Below, piece after piece: positions 1 to 9,295 of a stretch of 64,000 nt of DNA. A program made the translations under genes and the position numbers. Each line of letters begins with the position of its first letter. Within the stretch, counting starts at the first letter, position 1. Under the pieces are notes generated by a model, which did not search any database, was not told the DNA's origin, and was given only the letters and a program-made list of their open reading frames with translations. The DNA is from Streptomyces sp. TS71-3 (GTDB taxonomy: Bacteria > Actinomycetota > Actinomycetes > Streptomycetales > Streptomycetaceae): NCBI RefSeq assembly GCF_018327685.1, contig NZ_BNEL01000003.1, positions 1,116,001-1,180,000 of the forward strand, given 5' to 3'.

Positions 1-1459
1 CGGCGGCCCCCGACACCCTGGCGCTCACCGCCGACGACGTCACCGGCATCGTCCTCGTGTCGCTGCTGGTCTGCCTGATACCCACCACCATCGGCGGGCT
101 GCTGTCCGCGATCGGCATCGCGGGCATGGACCGGCTGGTGCAGCGCAACGTGCTCGCCATGTCGGGGCGCGCCGTGGAGGCGGCCGGCGACGTGCACACC
201 CTGCTGCTCGACAAGACCGGCACCATCACCCACGGCAACCGGCGCGCGAGCGAGCTGCTGCCCGTCGGCGCGGTGACGGAACGCCAGCTCGCGGACGCGG
301 CGCTGCTGTCCAGCCTCGCCGACGAGACCCCCGAGGGCCGCTCCGTCGTCGCCTACGTGCAGCACCGCTTCGGCCTCGAACGCCATCTGCCGGCCGGACC
401 CTTCGCGGACGGCGGCGGGTCGACCGCATCCGTGCCGACCGCATCCGTGCCGGCCGGATTCGTGCCGGCCGGATTCGTGGTGGAGGGCGACGGCCCGGCG
501 GACGCGGTCTGGGTGCCGTTCGCCGCCACCACCCGGATGTCCGGGGTGGACCTGCCCGGCGGGATCGGCGCGCACGGTACGCGCCGGCTCCGCAAGGGCG
601 CCGCCGCGGCCGTCGCCCGCTGGGTGGAGGACGAGGGCGGCGAGGTGCCCGCGTCTCAGCCGCCGGCGGCACCCCGCTCGCCGTCGCCGAGTGGGCGCCC
701 GGCGGGGGCGCCCGGGTGCCGGGCGTCGTGCACCTCAAGGACGTGGTCAAGCCGGGCCTGAAGGAGCGGTTCGCCGAACTGCGTCGGATGGGCATCCGCA
801 CGGTGATGGTCACCGGCGACAACCCGGTGACCGCGCGCGCCATCGCCGAGGAGGCGGGCGTCGACGACGTGCTGGCCGAGGCCACGCCCGAGGAGAAGCT
901 GGCGCTGATCCGGCGCGAGCAGGCCGGCGGGCACCTGGTCGCCATGACCGGCGACGGCACCAACGACGCGCCGGCCCTCGCGCAGGCGGACGCCGGCGTC
1001 GCCATGAACAGCGGCACGTCGGCCGCGAAGGAGGCCGGCAACATGGTCGACCTCGACTCCGACCCCACGAAGATCATCGACATCGTGGAGATCGGCAAGC
1101 AGTTCCTCATCACCCGGGGTGCGCTGACCGCGTTCTCCATCGCCAACGACATCGCCAAGTACTTCGCGATCCTGCCCGCCATGTTCGCGGGCGTGTATCC
1201 GGCGCTGGGCGCGGTGAACGTCATGGGGCTGCACTCGCCCGCGTCGGCCGTGCTGTCGGCCGTCATCTTCAACGCCGTGATCATCGTGGCGCTGATCCCG
1301 CTCGCGTTGCGCGGCGTGCGCTACCGGCCCGGCAGCGCCGACGCCCTGCTCACCCGCAACCTCTGGGTCTACGGGCTCGGCGGCCTGCTGCTGCCGTTCC
1401 TCGCGATCAAGCTCATCGACGTCGCCGTCGTCCAGTTCCTCCCCGGGATGGGATCGTGA
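1..1459 (+). pseudogene. kdpB: KdpB, potassium-transporting ATPase B subunit, frameshifted and cut by window edge
   Basis: KdpB is the P-type ATPase subunit that powers high-affinity K+ uptake. The gene enters the window already open (frame 3) and shows the phosphorylation motif DKTGTIT near base 212. This frame runs to a stop at 761, but the family sequence is lost near base 655. From about 656 it continues in the next frame ([18 protein letters not shown], then [35 protein letters not shown] and the final membrane helices) to the stop at 1457-1459. About ten residues usual between the two halves also appear to be missing, so the lesion looks like a small deletion plus a frame change. The last codons overlap the next gene as GTGA. 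A sequencing error could explain the shift alone, but the decayed kdpA downstream makes true decay likely. Confidence 0.88.
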
Positions 1460-2505
1460 ACCTCCTCTCCAGGACGCCCGCGTGGATCCGCCACCCGGTG
1501 GCCGCGGTCCGCGTGGTGGTCGTCCTCACGCTCGTCGCCGGCCTCGCCCACCCCCTGGCGATGACCGCGATCGCCCAGGTGCCGGGCCTGCACGGGCAGG
1601 CCCAGGGCTCCCCGCTCACCGGTGCCGGCGGGAAGCCGGCCGGCAGCACGCTGATCGGCCAGTCCTTCCTGGACGGCCACGGCGATCCGCTCCCGGCCTA
1701 CTTCCAGACCCGGCCCTCCAACGCGGGTGACGGCTACGACGCCTCGGCCTCCGCCGCCGGGAACCTCGGCCCCGAGTCCACCGTCGACGTGCTGCCCCTG
1801 CCGGGCAGGCCCGACTCCGGCACGCGGAGCCTGCTCACCCAGGTCTGCGCGCGCAGCAAGGCCGTGGGCGACCTGGAGCACGTGGACGGCGCCCGGCCGT
1901 TCTGCACGGCCGACGGCGTCGGCGCGGTGCTCGGCGTCTTCAAGGCGGGCGGCACCACCGGCCGCGCCACCCGCGTCGTCAGCCTGAACCAGGCATGCCC
2001 GGCGCGCCCGTTCACCGCCACATACCAGGGCGTGCGCGTCGAGTGCGCGCGCCCCGGCGAGGACTACGGCAGGGCCGTGGCCACCCCGGTGCGCGGCGGC
2101 GCGCCCGCGCACCCGGTCGTGCCGCCCGACGCGGTCACCGCGAGCGGCAGCGGCCTCGACCCGGCGATCAGCCCCGCGTACGCGCGGCTCCAGACGCCGC
2201 GGGTCGCCCGCGAGCGCGGCATGCCCGAGGCGGCCGTACGGGCGGCCGTCGACCGGCACACCAGCGGCCGCGGCCTCGGCGTGCTCGGCGCGCCCGCCGT
2301 GAACGTCGTGGAACTCAACGCCGACCTCGACCGCACGCACCCGGTGGCGGGCACCGCCGCCGGCACCGCGGGGGACACGGCATCCAGCACGGCCAAGGCC
2401 ACGTCCGCCGGGACCGCGAAGGACACCGCCGCCGGAGCCGCGAAAGCCCCCTCATCCAGCACGGCCAAGGCCACGTCCTCCGACACCGCGAAGGGCACGT
2501 CATGA
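1456..2505 (+). CDS. kdpC: KdpC, potassium-transporting ATPase C subunit, with extra repetitive tail
   Basis: KdpC is the single-span accessory subunit of the Kdp K+ pump. The GTG start at 1456 overlaps the kdpB stop, giving an N-terminus [20 protein letters not shown], a membrane helix, then the family signatures [25 protein letters not shown] and, near the end, [20 protein letters not shown] and [12 protein letters not shown]. The protein is about 349 aa, far longer than the usual ~190-220 aa. The excess lies in a mid-protein insertion (roughly residues 95-210) and in a C-terminal run of Ala/Thr/Ser/Lys repeats (TAKATS, TAKDTA, TAKGTS; bases ~2350-2505). The frame is intact, but its partners are broken, so it may be expressed without function. 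The stop overlaps the kdpA start as ATGA. Confidence 0.85.
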   Translation: MNLLSRTPAWIRHPVAAVRVVVVLTLVAGLAHPLAMTAIAQVPGLHGQAQGSPLTGAGGKPAGSTLIGQSFLDGHGDPLPAYFQTRPSNAGDGYDASASAAGNLGPESTVDVLPLPGRPDSGTRSLLTQVCARSKAVGDLEHVDGARPFCTADGVGAVLGVFKAGGTTGRATRVVSLNQACPARPFTATYQGVRVECARPGEDYGRAVATPVRGGAPAHPVVPPDAVTASGSGLDPAISPAYARLQTPRVARERGMPEAAVRAAVDRHTSGRGLGVLGAPAVNVVELNADLDRTHPVAGTAAGTAGDTASSTAKATSAGTAKDTAAGAAKAPSSSTAKATSSDTAKGTS

Positions 2506-3634
2506 TCCCCGGACTGCTCCAGATCACGCTGATCGCCGCGGTCGTGGTGGGCCTGCACGTCCCGCTCGGCGACTACATGGCCGGAGCGCTCGACGGCGGC
2601 CCGCACAGACGCGTGGAACGGGTCCTGTACCGGGCCTGCGGCGTGGACCCGGACCGCGAACAGGACTGGCGCCACTACCTGTTCGCCCTGCTCGCGTTCA
2701 CCCTCGCGAGCATCGCCGCGCTCTTCGCCCTCCTCACCCTCCAGGGCCACCTGCCCTGGTCCCTGGGCCACCCGGGCATGCCCTGGCGCCTCGCCCTGCA
2801 CACCGCCGTCAGCTTCACCACCAACACCAGCTGGCAGAACTACGCGGCCGAGTCCACCACCGGCCACCTCGCCGTGATGGCCGGCCTCGGCACCCAGGCC
2901 TTCGCGTCCGCGGCGGTCGGCATCTGCGTGGCGCTCGCGCTGGTCCGCGGCCTGGTGCGCCGCGACACCGACCGGCTGGGCAACTTCTGGGTGGACCTGA
3001 TCCGGACCATCCTGCGGATCCTGCTGCCGCTCGCGGTCCTCTCCGGCATCGTCCTCGTGGCGCTCGGCGTGCCGCAGAGCCTCGGCGGGCCGCACACCGT
3101 GGCCACCGTCGCCGGCGGCCGGCAGACCCTGCTCGGCGGCCCGGTCGGCTCCTGGGAGCCCATCAAGCTGCTGTCGGGCGACGGCGGCGGCGCGTTCAAC
3201 GCCAGCAGCGCGCACCCCTTCGAGAACCCGTCGTCGTACACGAACGCCATCGAGATCGTGCTGATGCTGCTGATCCCGACCGCGTTCATCCGCACCTACG
3301 GCCGCATGATCGGCTCGCTGCGGCAGAGCTGGACGCTGCTCGCGGTGGTCGGCATCCTCTTCGGGCGCGATGGCGGGCTTCAACGGCGCCACCGATTTCC
3401 ACAACCTGTTGATGACGGCGGCGATGCTGATCGGCCGGTACGTGCCCATGGTGTTCCTGCTCGCCCTCGCCGCCCGGCTGGCCCGGCAGCGCCCCGGCGC
3501 CGTCACCGTCGGCACGCTCCAGGCCCGCGGCGTCAACTTCGTCGCCCTGGCCACCGCCGCGGGCCCTCATCCTGGCCCTGCTCAACTTCCTCCCGGCGCT
3601 GTCGCTGGGGCCGCTGGCGGAGGGCCTGCACTGA
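2502..3634 (+). pseudogene. kdpA: KdpA, potassium-binding subunit, internally deleted with two frame changes
   Basis: KdpA forms the K+ channel-like pore of the Kdp pump. Translation from ATG 2502 gives a normal N-terminal half: PLGDYMA, the first selectivity-filter stretch SFTTNTSWQNYAAEST, GNFWVDLIRTILRILLPL and a second filter region GDGGGAFNASSAHPFENPSS. After GILF near 3362 the frame is lost and the sequence jumps to the extreme C-terminal part in another frame (AGFNGATDFHNLLMTAAMLIGRYVPMVF, from ~3370). It changes frame again near 3560 to end ALILALLNFLPALSLGPLAEGLH at 3634. About 240 residues, including the third and fourth pore repeats, are missing. The gene normally precedes kdpB, so its place after kdpC is unusual. 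It cannot encode a working pore. Confidence 0.87.
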
Positions 3635-3638
3635 CAGG

Positions 3639-3672
3639 CCCGGCACGGCCGGTGCGCACCGGCCGTGCCGGG
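3639..3672. terminator. Perfect 34-nt palindrome ending the kdp locus
   Basis: A perfect inverted repeat with arms CCCGGCACGGCCGGTGC and its complement lies 4 nt after the kdpA stop. It has no T-run, as is usual for Streptomyces terminators. Confidence 0.7.
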
Positions 3673-3746
3673 TGATACGCCTGTACCGCAGGCATACGGG
3701 TCGCAGGCACGCCTAGCGCACTGGCATGCGCACGTCCACTCCTGAC

Positions 3747-3770
3747 TAACCCTCACTTTGCTTCGGGTTA
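3747..3770. promoter_or_regulatory. Inverted repeat upstream of the phosphate permease
   Basis: TAACCC and GGGTTA are separated by 12 nt, 36 nt before the pit start codon. The position suits an operator. I do not see a clear PHO-box direct repeat here, so the regulator is unknown. Confidence 0.3.
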
Positions 3771-3806
3771 CCCCCGCGTACGCCTCCCCCTGCTTGCCTG
3801 TGAGAC

Positions 3807-4952
3807 ATGGACCACATCACGTTCCTCGTGGCGGTCGTCATCGTCACGGCACTAGCGTTCGATTTCACGAACGGTTTTCACGACACGGCCAACGCCATGG
3901 CCACGTCCATTGCCACGGGAGCGCTCAAACCGAGAACGGCGGTGCTGATCAGCGGTGCGCTGAACATCGTCGGCGCGTTCCTGTCCACGGAGGTCGCCAA
4001 GACGATCTCGGGCGGCATCGTGGACGACACCCTGGTCACCCCGGGCATGATCTTCGCGGGGTTGATCGGCGCGATCCTGTGGAATCTGATGACCTGGCTG
4101 CTCGGGCTCCCGTCGAGCTCGTCGCACGCGCTGTTCGGCGGCCTGATCGGCGCCGTGTGGGTCGGCGCGGGGCAGCACGGGGTGCACTTCGACAAGGTCG
4201 TCGAGAAGGTGCTGGTCCCCGCGGTGGCCTCGCCCATCGTGGCGGGCATCGCCGCGCTGCTGGCGACGTACCTCGCCTACCGGATCACCGCCAAGGCCCG
4301 CCAGGACTCGGTGACCCGGGGCTTCAGGCTCGGCCAGATAGCGTCGGCCTCGCTGGTCTCCCTGGCGCACGGCACGAACGACGCCCAGAAGACGATGGGC
4401 GTCATCACGCTCACGCTGATCTCGGCGGGCGCGCTCGGCCACGACGCCGGCCCGCCGGTCTGGGTGATCGCCGCTGCCGGTCTCGCCATCGGCCTCGGCA
4501 CGTACCTGGGCGGCTGGCGGATCATCCGCACGATGGGCAAGGGCCTGACGGACATCCAGTCCCCGCAGGGCTTCGCCGCCGAGGCGGCCGCCACCACCGT
4601 GATCCTCACGTCCGCGCACATGGGCTTCGCGCTCTCCACGACGCAGGTCTGCTCGGGTGGCATCCTCGGCGCGGGCCTCGGCCGACGGCTGGCCGAAGTG
4701 CGCTGGGGCACCGCGGGCCGCATGCTGGTGGCCTGGTTGATCACGCTGCCCGCGGCCGCGCTGGTCGGCGCGCTCTCCGCGAGCGCGGTCACCCACGGGG
4801 GGACCCTCGGCACGGCGCTGATCGCGGCCGTCGCGCTCGCCGTCGCCACCGCCATCGTGCTCGCCTCGCGCCGCAACCCGGTGGACGCGAAGAACGTCAA
4901 CGACTCCAACCAGGTGAGCATCCGCCCCGCCGGTGCTCCCGCGGCGGCCTGA
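3807..4952 (+). CDS. pit: Pit-family low-affinity inorganic phosphate permease
   Basis: This is a metal-phosphate:H+ symporter of the PiT family, an integral membrane protein of 381 aa with about ten hydrophobic segments. Both internal-repeat signatures are visible: GFHDTANAMATS near residue 24 and SLAHGTNDAQKTMGVIT near residue 190, together with SSSSHALFGGLIG after the third helix. The start at ATG 3807 places the first helix directly at the N-terminus. A small membrane protein follows 55 nt downstream. This pairing is known for PitH-type loci in Streptomyces, where the second gene has no settled function. The 30-residue C-terminal tail is hydrophilic and Ala/Pro-rich. Confidence 0.93.
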   Translation: MDHITFLVAVVIVTALAFDFTNGFHDTANAMATSIATGALKPRTAVLISGALNIVGAFLSTEVAKTISGGIVDDTLVTPGMIFAGLIGAILWNLMTWLLGLPSSSSHALFGGLIGAVWVGAGQHGVHFDKVVEKVLVPAVASPIVAGIAALLATYLAYRITAKARQDSVTRGFRLGQIASASLVSLAHGTNDAQKTMGVITLTLISAGALGHDAGPPVWVIAAAGLAIGLGTYLGGWRIIRTMGKGLTDIQSPQGFAAEAAATTVILTSAHMGFALSTTQVCSGGILGAGLGRRLAEVRWGTAGRMLVAWLITLPAAALVGALSASAVTHGGTLGTALIAAVALAVATAIVLASRRNPVDAKNVNDSNQVSIRPAGAPAAA

Positions 4953-5007
4953 GCCCGCACCCCATCCGCGTCCCTCTGGCCGCCCGAGCACAGGAAGAGA
5001 CCACTTC

Positions 5008-5274
5008 ATGGATCTGGATTGGACCGCACTCGGCCAAGTCGCCGCCGTCAGCGCCGGGGTCACCGTCGCGGTCGTCGCCATCTTCGCCCTCGGAGTCCTG
5101 GGCCTGGCCCGCACGGACGACTCCCGCACCGAGGAGTCCGCGTCGGGCACGGCAGCGGGCTCCACGGCAGGCCCCGCGTCCGCCGCGGCGATGGCACAGG
5201 CCGGCCTGTGCTTTCTGGTGTGTGCGGCGGTCGTGGCGTACGGGATCTACCTGATCGTCCCGCAGTTCCACTAG
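5008..5274 (+). CDS. Small two-helix membrane protein paired with the Pit permease
   Basis: An 88-aa protein starting at ATG 5008, with a good ribosome site AGGAAGAGA about 8 nt upstream. It has two hydrophobic segments (residues ~14-33 and ~66-84) separated by a Ser/Thr/Gly/Ala-rich loop (about residues 38-60). It lies 55 nt after the phosphate permease on the same strand with a shared terminator behind it, so the two probably form one transcript. Proteins of this shape follow pit genes in many streptomycetes. A role as accessory subunit is inference only. Confidence 0.8.
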   Translation: MDLDWTALGQVAAVSAGVTVAVVAIFALGVLGLARTDDSRTEESASGTAAGSTAGPASAAAMAQAGLCFLVCAAVVAYGIYLIVPQFH

Positions 5275-5307
5275 GGCCTAGGGCCTCCACGGAGGCCGCA
5301 CCCCCCA

Positions 5308-5340
5308 CCGCACGGTGACCTGTCCCCGGTCACCGTGCGG
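5308..5340. terminator. Terminator of the pit operon
   Basis: A 13-bp perfect stem (CCGCACGGTGACC and complement) with a 7-nt loop TGTCCCC lies 33 nt after the stop codon. Confidence 0.8.
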
Positions 5341-5662
5341 TCCCATGTCCGGGGCTCACCGGTCTGACCCGGGCTGGGGTCCGTCGGGCGACCGTGTGCG
5401 CAGTTCCCCGCGCCCCTTGAGGGTCGGGCTGGTCGTTTCGGGGCCGGGTGCGGCTGGGGCGTGGTTCTTCGCGCAGTTCCCCGCCCCCCTGATGTGCCGG
5501 GCCGGTCTTTCTGGTCAGGTGCGGGTGCGGGTGCGGGTGCGGGTGCGGGTGCGGGTGGGGGTGGGGCGTGGTCGTTCGCGCAGTTCCCCGCGCCCCTGTC
5601 CCGTTCGGCTGGTGGTCTCGTTCGATCGTCCCGTTCGGTCGTCTCGTTCGGCCGAGAGCCCG
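5341..5662. repeat. Non-coding stretch with three GCGCAGTTCCCCGCGCCCC copies and a hexamer array
   Basis: Three copies of a dispersed motif (GCGCAGTTCCCCGCGCCCC or near variants) sit at 5397-5416, 5471-5490 and 5577-5597. Between the second and third lies a tandem GTGCGG hexamer array (about six units, 5519-5560). The same motif in the opposite orientation occurs three times at 7.87-8.06 kb, so the aldo/keto reductase-regulator pair is bracketed by inverted copies. No gene was recognised here. Confidence 0.75.
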
Positions 5663-6646
5663 TCAGAACCAGGTGGGTGTGCGGGGCACATAGGGTTCCT
5701 CCAGGGAGCGGATCTCCTCATCGGTGAGCCGGAGGTCGAGCGCGGCGGCGGCGTCCGCCAGGTGCTGGGGTTTCGTGGCCCCCACGATCGGCGCCGAGAC
5801 GACCGGGTTCTTCAGGACCCAGGCCATCGAGACCTGTGCCATCGGCACGCCGCGGGCCTCAGCGATCCGCTGCACGGCGTCGACGATGGCCCGGTCGCCG
5901 TCGAGGAACAGCGGCCGGCCCTGGCGGTCGACGACGGGATAGTCCTTCCCACGGCGCGTGGCGGACTGCGTACCCCAGGGGCGCGCGACCCACCCCGCCG
6001 CGAGCGGGCTCCAGGGGATGCTTCCGACACCCTGGGCGGCGAGCAGGCCGAACATCTCCCGCTCCTCCTCACGGTGGATCAGGTTGTACTGGTCCTGCAT
6101 GGACACGAACCGCGTCCATCCGCCGGCCTGTGCGGTGTGCTGCATCGTGGCGAACTGCCAGGCCCACATCGACGAGGCGCCGATGTAGCGGGCCTTGCCG
6201 GCTTTGACCACGTCGTGCAGGGCCTCCATCGTCTCCTCGACCGGTGTCTCGCGGTCGAAGCGGTGGATCTGGTAGAGGTCGACGTAATCGGTGTCCAGGC
6301 GCCTGAGGGAGGCGTCGATCTGTTCCATGACGGCCTTGCGGGACAGGCCCGCCCCACCCGGACCCTGGTGCATGGGCTGGAACAGCTTGGTGGCCAGCAC
6401 GATGTCGTCACGCCTGGTGTACTTCCTGAGAGCCCGCCCCACGACTTCCTCGGACGTGCCCAGGCCGTAGACGTTCGCGGTGTCCCAGAACGTGATGCCC
6501 AGGTCGAGGGCCCGCCGGAAGACGGGCTCGGCCTCGTGGTCGTCGAGCACCCACGGCATGCGCTTGGCCGGGTCGCCGAAGCTCATGCAGCCCAGCGCGA
6601 TACGGCTGACCTTCAGACCCGACTTTCCCAACCGGGTGTACTCCAT
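5663..6646 (-). CDS. Aldo/keto reductase (NADPH-dependent oxidoreductase)
   Basis: A 327-aa member of the AKR superfamily (YajO/YakC-like), a cytosolic TIM-barrel enzyme reducing aldehydes or ketones with NADPH. It starts MEYTRLGKSGLKVSRIALG, typical for the group. The expected catalytic pattern is present: FWDTANVYG with the Asp and Tyr, then a Lys in ATKLF, and YQIHRFD carrying the active-site His. QGVGSIPWSPLAAGW and the C-terminal cofactor-phosphate region (PIVGATKPQHLADA) follow. It is transcribed away from an XRE-type regulator starting 263 nt upstream, a common arrangement in actinomycetes in which the regulator controls the reductase. The natural substrate cannot be read from sequence. 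Confidence 0.92.
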   Translation of the reverse strand: MEYTRLGKSGLKVSRIALGCMSFGDPAKRMPWVLDDHEAEPVFRRALDLGITFWDTANVYGLGTSEEVVGRALRKYTRRDDIVLATKLFQPMHQGPGGAGLSRKAVMEQIDASLRRLDTDYVDLYQIHRFDRETPVEETMEALHDVVKAGKARYIGASSMWAWQFATMQHTAQAGGWTRFVSMQDQYNLIHREEEREMFGLLAAQGVGSIPWSPLAAGWVARPWGTQSATRRGKDYPVVDRQGRPLFLDGDRAIVDAVQRIAEARGVPMAQVSMAWVLKNPVVSAPIVGATKPQHLADAAAALDLRLTDEEIRSLEEPYVPRTPTWF

Positions 6647-6908
6647 GGTGTGTGTCCTTGTCTCGGAATGCGGGATCTCAGAGCGTGGGATCCCATGAGG
6701 CGGGCCCCTTTCGGGCCCCCGTGCGGCCGGGGACGGGGCCGGGGACGGGCGCTGTCGGCGTCCGACGAGGCGCGTACCGGCCCCTCAGAGCGGCCGTGAC
6801 CCACCCTCGCCCGGATTCGGCGCGGGTGGCAGGCCGGACCGTTCGGGGGTAATGGCAGGGCCTCCCACGGTGCTGCCGGGCAGCTCAGCGCGGTGTGAGA
6901 CTGGAACC

Positions 6909-7814
6909 ATGGCAGCTGAGCGCACCCCCGGCGGCGAGAGCGGCGGCATGGAGCTGGGACGGTTCCTCCGCGCCCGCCGCACGCAGACCGGCCCGGAGCA
7001 GGTCGGCCTCACCGTCGGCCCCGGACTGCGCCGCACCCCGGGGCTGCGCAGGGAAGAGCTGGCCACCCTGGCCGGGATCAGCATCGACTACTACGTACGC
7101 CTGGAGCGCGGCAAGGAGACCCGCCCCAGCCCGTCGGTCCTGGACGCCCTTGCCCGCGCCCTGCGACTGAACGACCAGGAGCACCACCATCTGCGGAAGC
7201 TGGCAGCCCGTGCCGCCCGCTACGCGCCCGAGCCGCCTCCCGCCCCCAGCCGCACCGTGCGCCCCCACCTGAAGCTGCTGCTGGACTCCCTCCGCCCGAA
7301 CCCGGCCTACATCATCAGCCGGAGCACGGACCTCCTCGCCTGGAACCCCGGCGGTCTCGCCCTGTACGCAGGTGTGGACGACTGGCCCGCCAGGCAGCGC
7401 AACCTCGCCCGCTACCTCTTCCTCCACCCCGCCGCCCACGGGCTGTTCCCCGACTGGGACAACCAGGTCCGCACCTGCGTCTCCCGGCTGCGTGCCATCG
7501 CCGGCACCACGCCGGACGCGCCCGACCTGACCAACCTCGTCGGCGAGCTCCTGCTCAAGAGCCCCGACTTCGCCAAGCTCTGGGAACGGTACGACGTCAC
7601 CGGCCGCAAACCCGCCCGCAAGACCTTCCAGCACCCCCACGTCGGCACCATCAGCCTGGCCGCCCAGTCCATGCAGCTGGAGGACACCCCCGGCCAACGC
7701 CTCGGCGTCTACACGGCCGACCCCGGCACCCCCGACCACGACGCCCTGCTCCTACTCGACCTGACCGCATCGGCACCGGCGACGCCCCCGAACCAGACGC
7801 ACGAGCACCCCTGA
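6909..7814 (+). CDS. XRE-family regulator with MmyB-like ligand-binding domain
   Basis: A transcription factor of about 301 aa. The N-terminus carries a helix-turn-helix with the signature GLRREELATLAGISIDYYVRLERGKE, about residues 35-65. The rest (from ~105) matches the MmyB/HTH_31-associated ligand-binding region (NPAYIISRSTDLLAWNPGG, LARYLFLHPAAHGLFPDW, FQHPHVGTISLAAQSM). These regulators commonly sit divergent from short-chain or aldo/keto reductases and often repress them; that is family knowledge. I chose ATG 6909 because the upstream GTG/ATG candidates lie in a region without conserved protein; MELGRF at 6948 is the other reasonable start. Confidence 0.88.
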   Translation: MAAERTPGGESGGMELGRFLRARRTQTGPEQVGLTVGPGLRRTPGLRREELATLAGISIDYYVRLERGKETRPSPSVLDALARALRLNDQEHHHLRKLAARAARYAPEPPPAPSRTVRPHLKLLLDSLRPNPAYIISRSTDLLAWNPGGLALYAGVDDWPARQRNLARYLFLHPAAHGLFPDWDNQVRTCVSRLRAIAGTTPDAPDLTNLVGELLLKSPDFAKLWERYDVTGRKPARKTFQHPHVGTISLAAQSMQLEDTPGQRLGVYTADPGTPDHDALLLLDLTASAPATPPNQTHEHP

Positions 7815-8230
7815 CGGCACGAGCCACCGCCCGAACCGGCAAGAGGCGCGCGAGGCGCGCGAGGCGTGGATCGGGGGCGCGGGGAACTGCGCGATGAGCC
7901 CGCACGGGTGGTCAGCCGGGATACAGACGGCAGGGGGCTGGTCCGGGCCGTGTTCAGGGGCGCGGGGAACTGCGCGATGAGCCCGCACGGGTGGTCAGCC
8001 GGGATACAGACCGCAAGGGCCTGTCCGGGCCCGGATCAGGGGCGCGGGGAACTGCGCAAAAAGCCCCCACCGGCGGTCAGCCGAGACACAGAGCGCAAGC
8101 CACCACACCCCCCGGGCGGAGCCCGGAAAGCAAGCGCGCAGGCCCACGCGCAAACCGCCCACCCCGGGGGTGCCCCGCACACAACGTGAGCAGAGGACCA
8201 AGCACCGGCCCCCCGCGCGCCGTAGGCGGG
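7815..8230. repeat. Non-coding stretch with three inverted copies of the GGAACTGCGC motif
   Basis: Copies of GGGGCGCGGGGAACTGCGC lie at 7874-7892, 7957-7975 and 8039-8057. The first two are followed by the same GATGAGCCCGCACGGGTGGTC sequence and all three by related text, so this is an approximately 83-bp tandem unit. The motif is the reverse complement of that at 5.4-5.6 kb. No gene was seen between here and the peptidase gene. Confidence 0.75.
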
Positions 8231-9283
8231 CTACGCCCCGACGACCTCCAGCAACCGATGCAGATCCACACTCGCGTCCACCGCCGCCACAGCGGCCCCC
8301 GCCGCGACCGCCACCACCACGACCGCCAGCACCCGGTGATGCCGCAGCGGCGGCGCAAGCAGCGCGGCCACCCGCCGCGGCACCGGCCCCGCCGCGCTCA
8401 GCCCCTCCCGCGACCGCCCCAGCCCGACAACGGCACCGGCACCCGCCCCGATCCCCCCGCGAAGCCCGCGCCCGAAGCCACCGAACCCGGACCCGGACCC
8501 GGACCCGGACCCGGACCCGGACCCGAACCCGCCGAGGATGCCGAGCAGCGCACCGGGCAGCCGCCCCGCCGGCCGCCGGTGCGCGGCCAGCGCCGCCTTG
8601 CCGACGGCACGGGCGACCCGCGCACGGTCCCCGACGAGGGCCGCCGCCCGCTCGTCGGCCCACCGCTCCACGGTGTACGCCACCGCACTCGCAAGCGGCC
8701 GCAGCAGCGGATTCGCAGCCGCCCCGAGCTGGGCGAACGTGATGAAGAGGTAGTGGTGCGACGCCAGGTGCGCCCGCTCGTGCGCGACCAGGATGTCGTG
8801 CTCGGCGGCGTCCAGCGTGTCGAGCATGCCCGTCGACACGACGATCCGCCCCGGCAGCCCGGGCAGCGCGTACGCGTCGGGCGTCTCGTCCTCGACGATC
8901 ACCAGGCCGTCCCGGGCCGGCAGGCACGCCGCCTCCAGCGCCGCACTGGCCAGTGACCGCGCACGGCGCCACAGCATCCGCACGGCGGCGGCAGCGGCCC
9001 CGCCCAGCAGCAGTCCGGCGATCACGGACACGGACAGTTCGGTGGGGTCGTCGAGTTGCGCGGCGTGCAGGGACCAGTGGCCGAGCGCGGCCAGCAGCGG
9101 CACGCGGATCAGCCCGGCGACGGCCAGCAGGCCGAGGGAGATCGTGCTCGCCGCGCCCAGCACCAGCGACGAGACGGTCAGCAGCCAGGTGGCGAGACGC
9201 GGCTCGCAGCGGCCCGGCAGCAGGCGCGCGCTCAGCGGTGCGATCAGGCTGAGCAGCAGCGGCACGTAGACGGCGATGCGCAT
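8231..9283 (-). CDS. M56 family membrane metallopeptidase (BlaR1-type)
   Basis: A 350-aa membrane protein with N-terminal helices at about residues 5-25, 35-60 and 85-105. A zinc-protease motif HERAH (HExxH type) near residue 165 is followed by a Glu-containing helix (VERWADERAAALVGDRARVARA). It corresponds to the BlaR1/MecR1 peptidase module without a penicillin-sensor domain. A (GlySer)n linker at residues ~250-262 is encoded by GGACCC hexamer repeats and probably varies in length. A last membrane helix follows. It lies 12 nt after a BlaI-type repressor gene on the same strand, so the two form the usual repressor-peptidase pair. The signal sensed is unknown. Confidence 0.9.
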   Translation of the reverse strand: MRIAVYVPLLLSLIAPLSARLLPGRCEPRLATWLLTVSSLVLGAASTISLGLLAVAGLIRVPLLAALGHWSLHAAQLDDPTELSVSVIAGLLLGGAAAAAVRMLWRRARSLASAALEAACLPARDGLVIVEDETPDAYALPGLPGRIVVSTGMLDTLDAAEHDILVAHERAHLASHHYLFITFAQLGAAANPLLRPLASAVAYTVERWADERAAALVGDRARVARAVGKAALAAHRRPAGRLPGALLGILGGFGSGSGSGSGSGSGFGGFGRGLRGGIGAGAGAVVGLGRSREGLSAAGPVPRRVAALLAPPLRHHRVLAVVVVAVAAGAAVAAVDASVDLHRLLEVVGA

Positions 9284-9295
9284 GGGACGGGCCCT

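Noticed and set aside
226..1284. Long minus-strand open frames opposite kdpB
   Set aside because: They are by-products of very high third-position GC; the plus-strand frame carries all P-type ATPase motifs.
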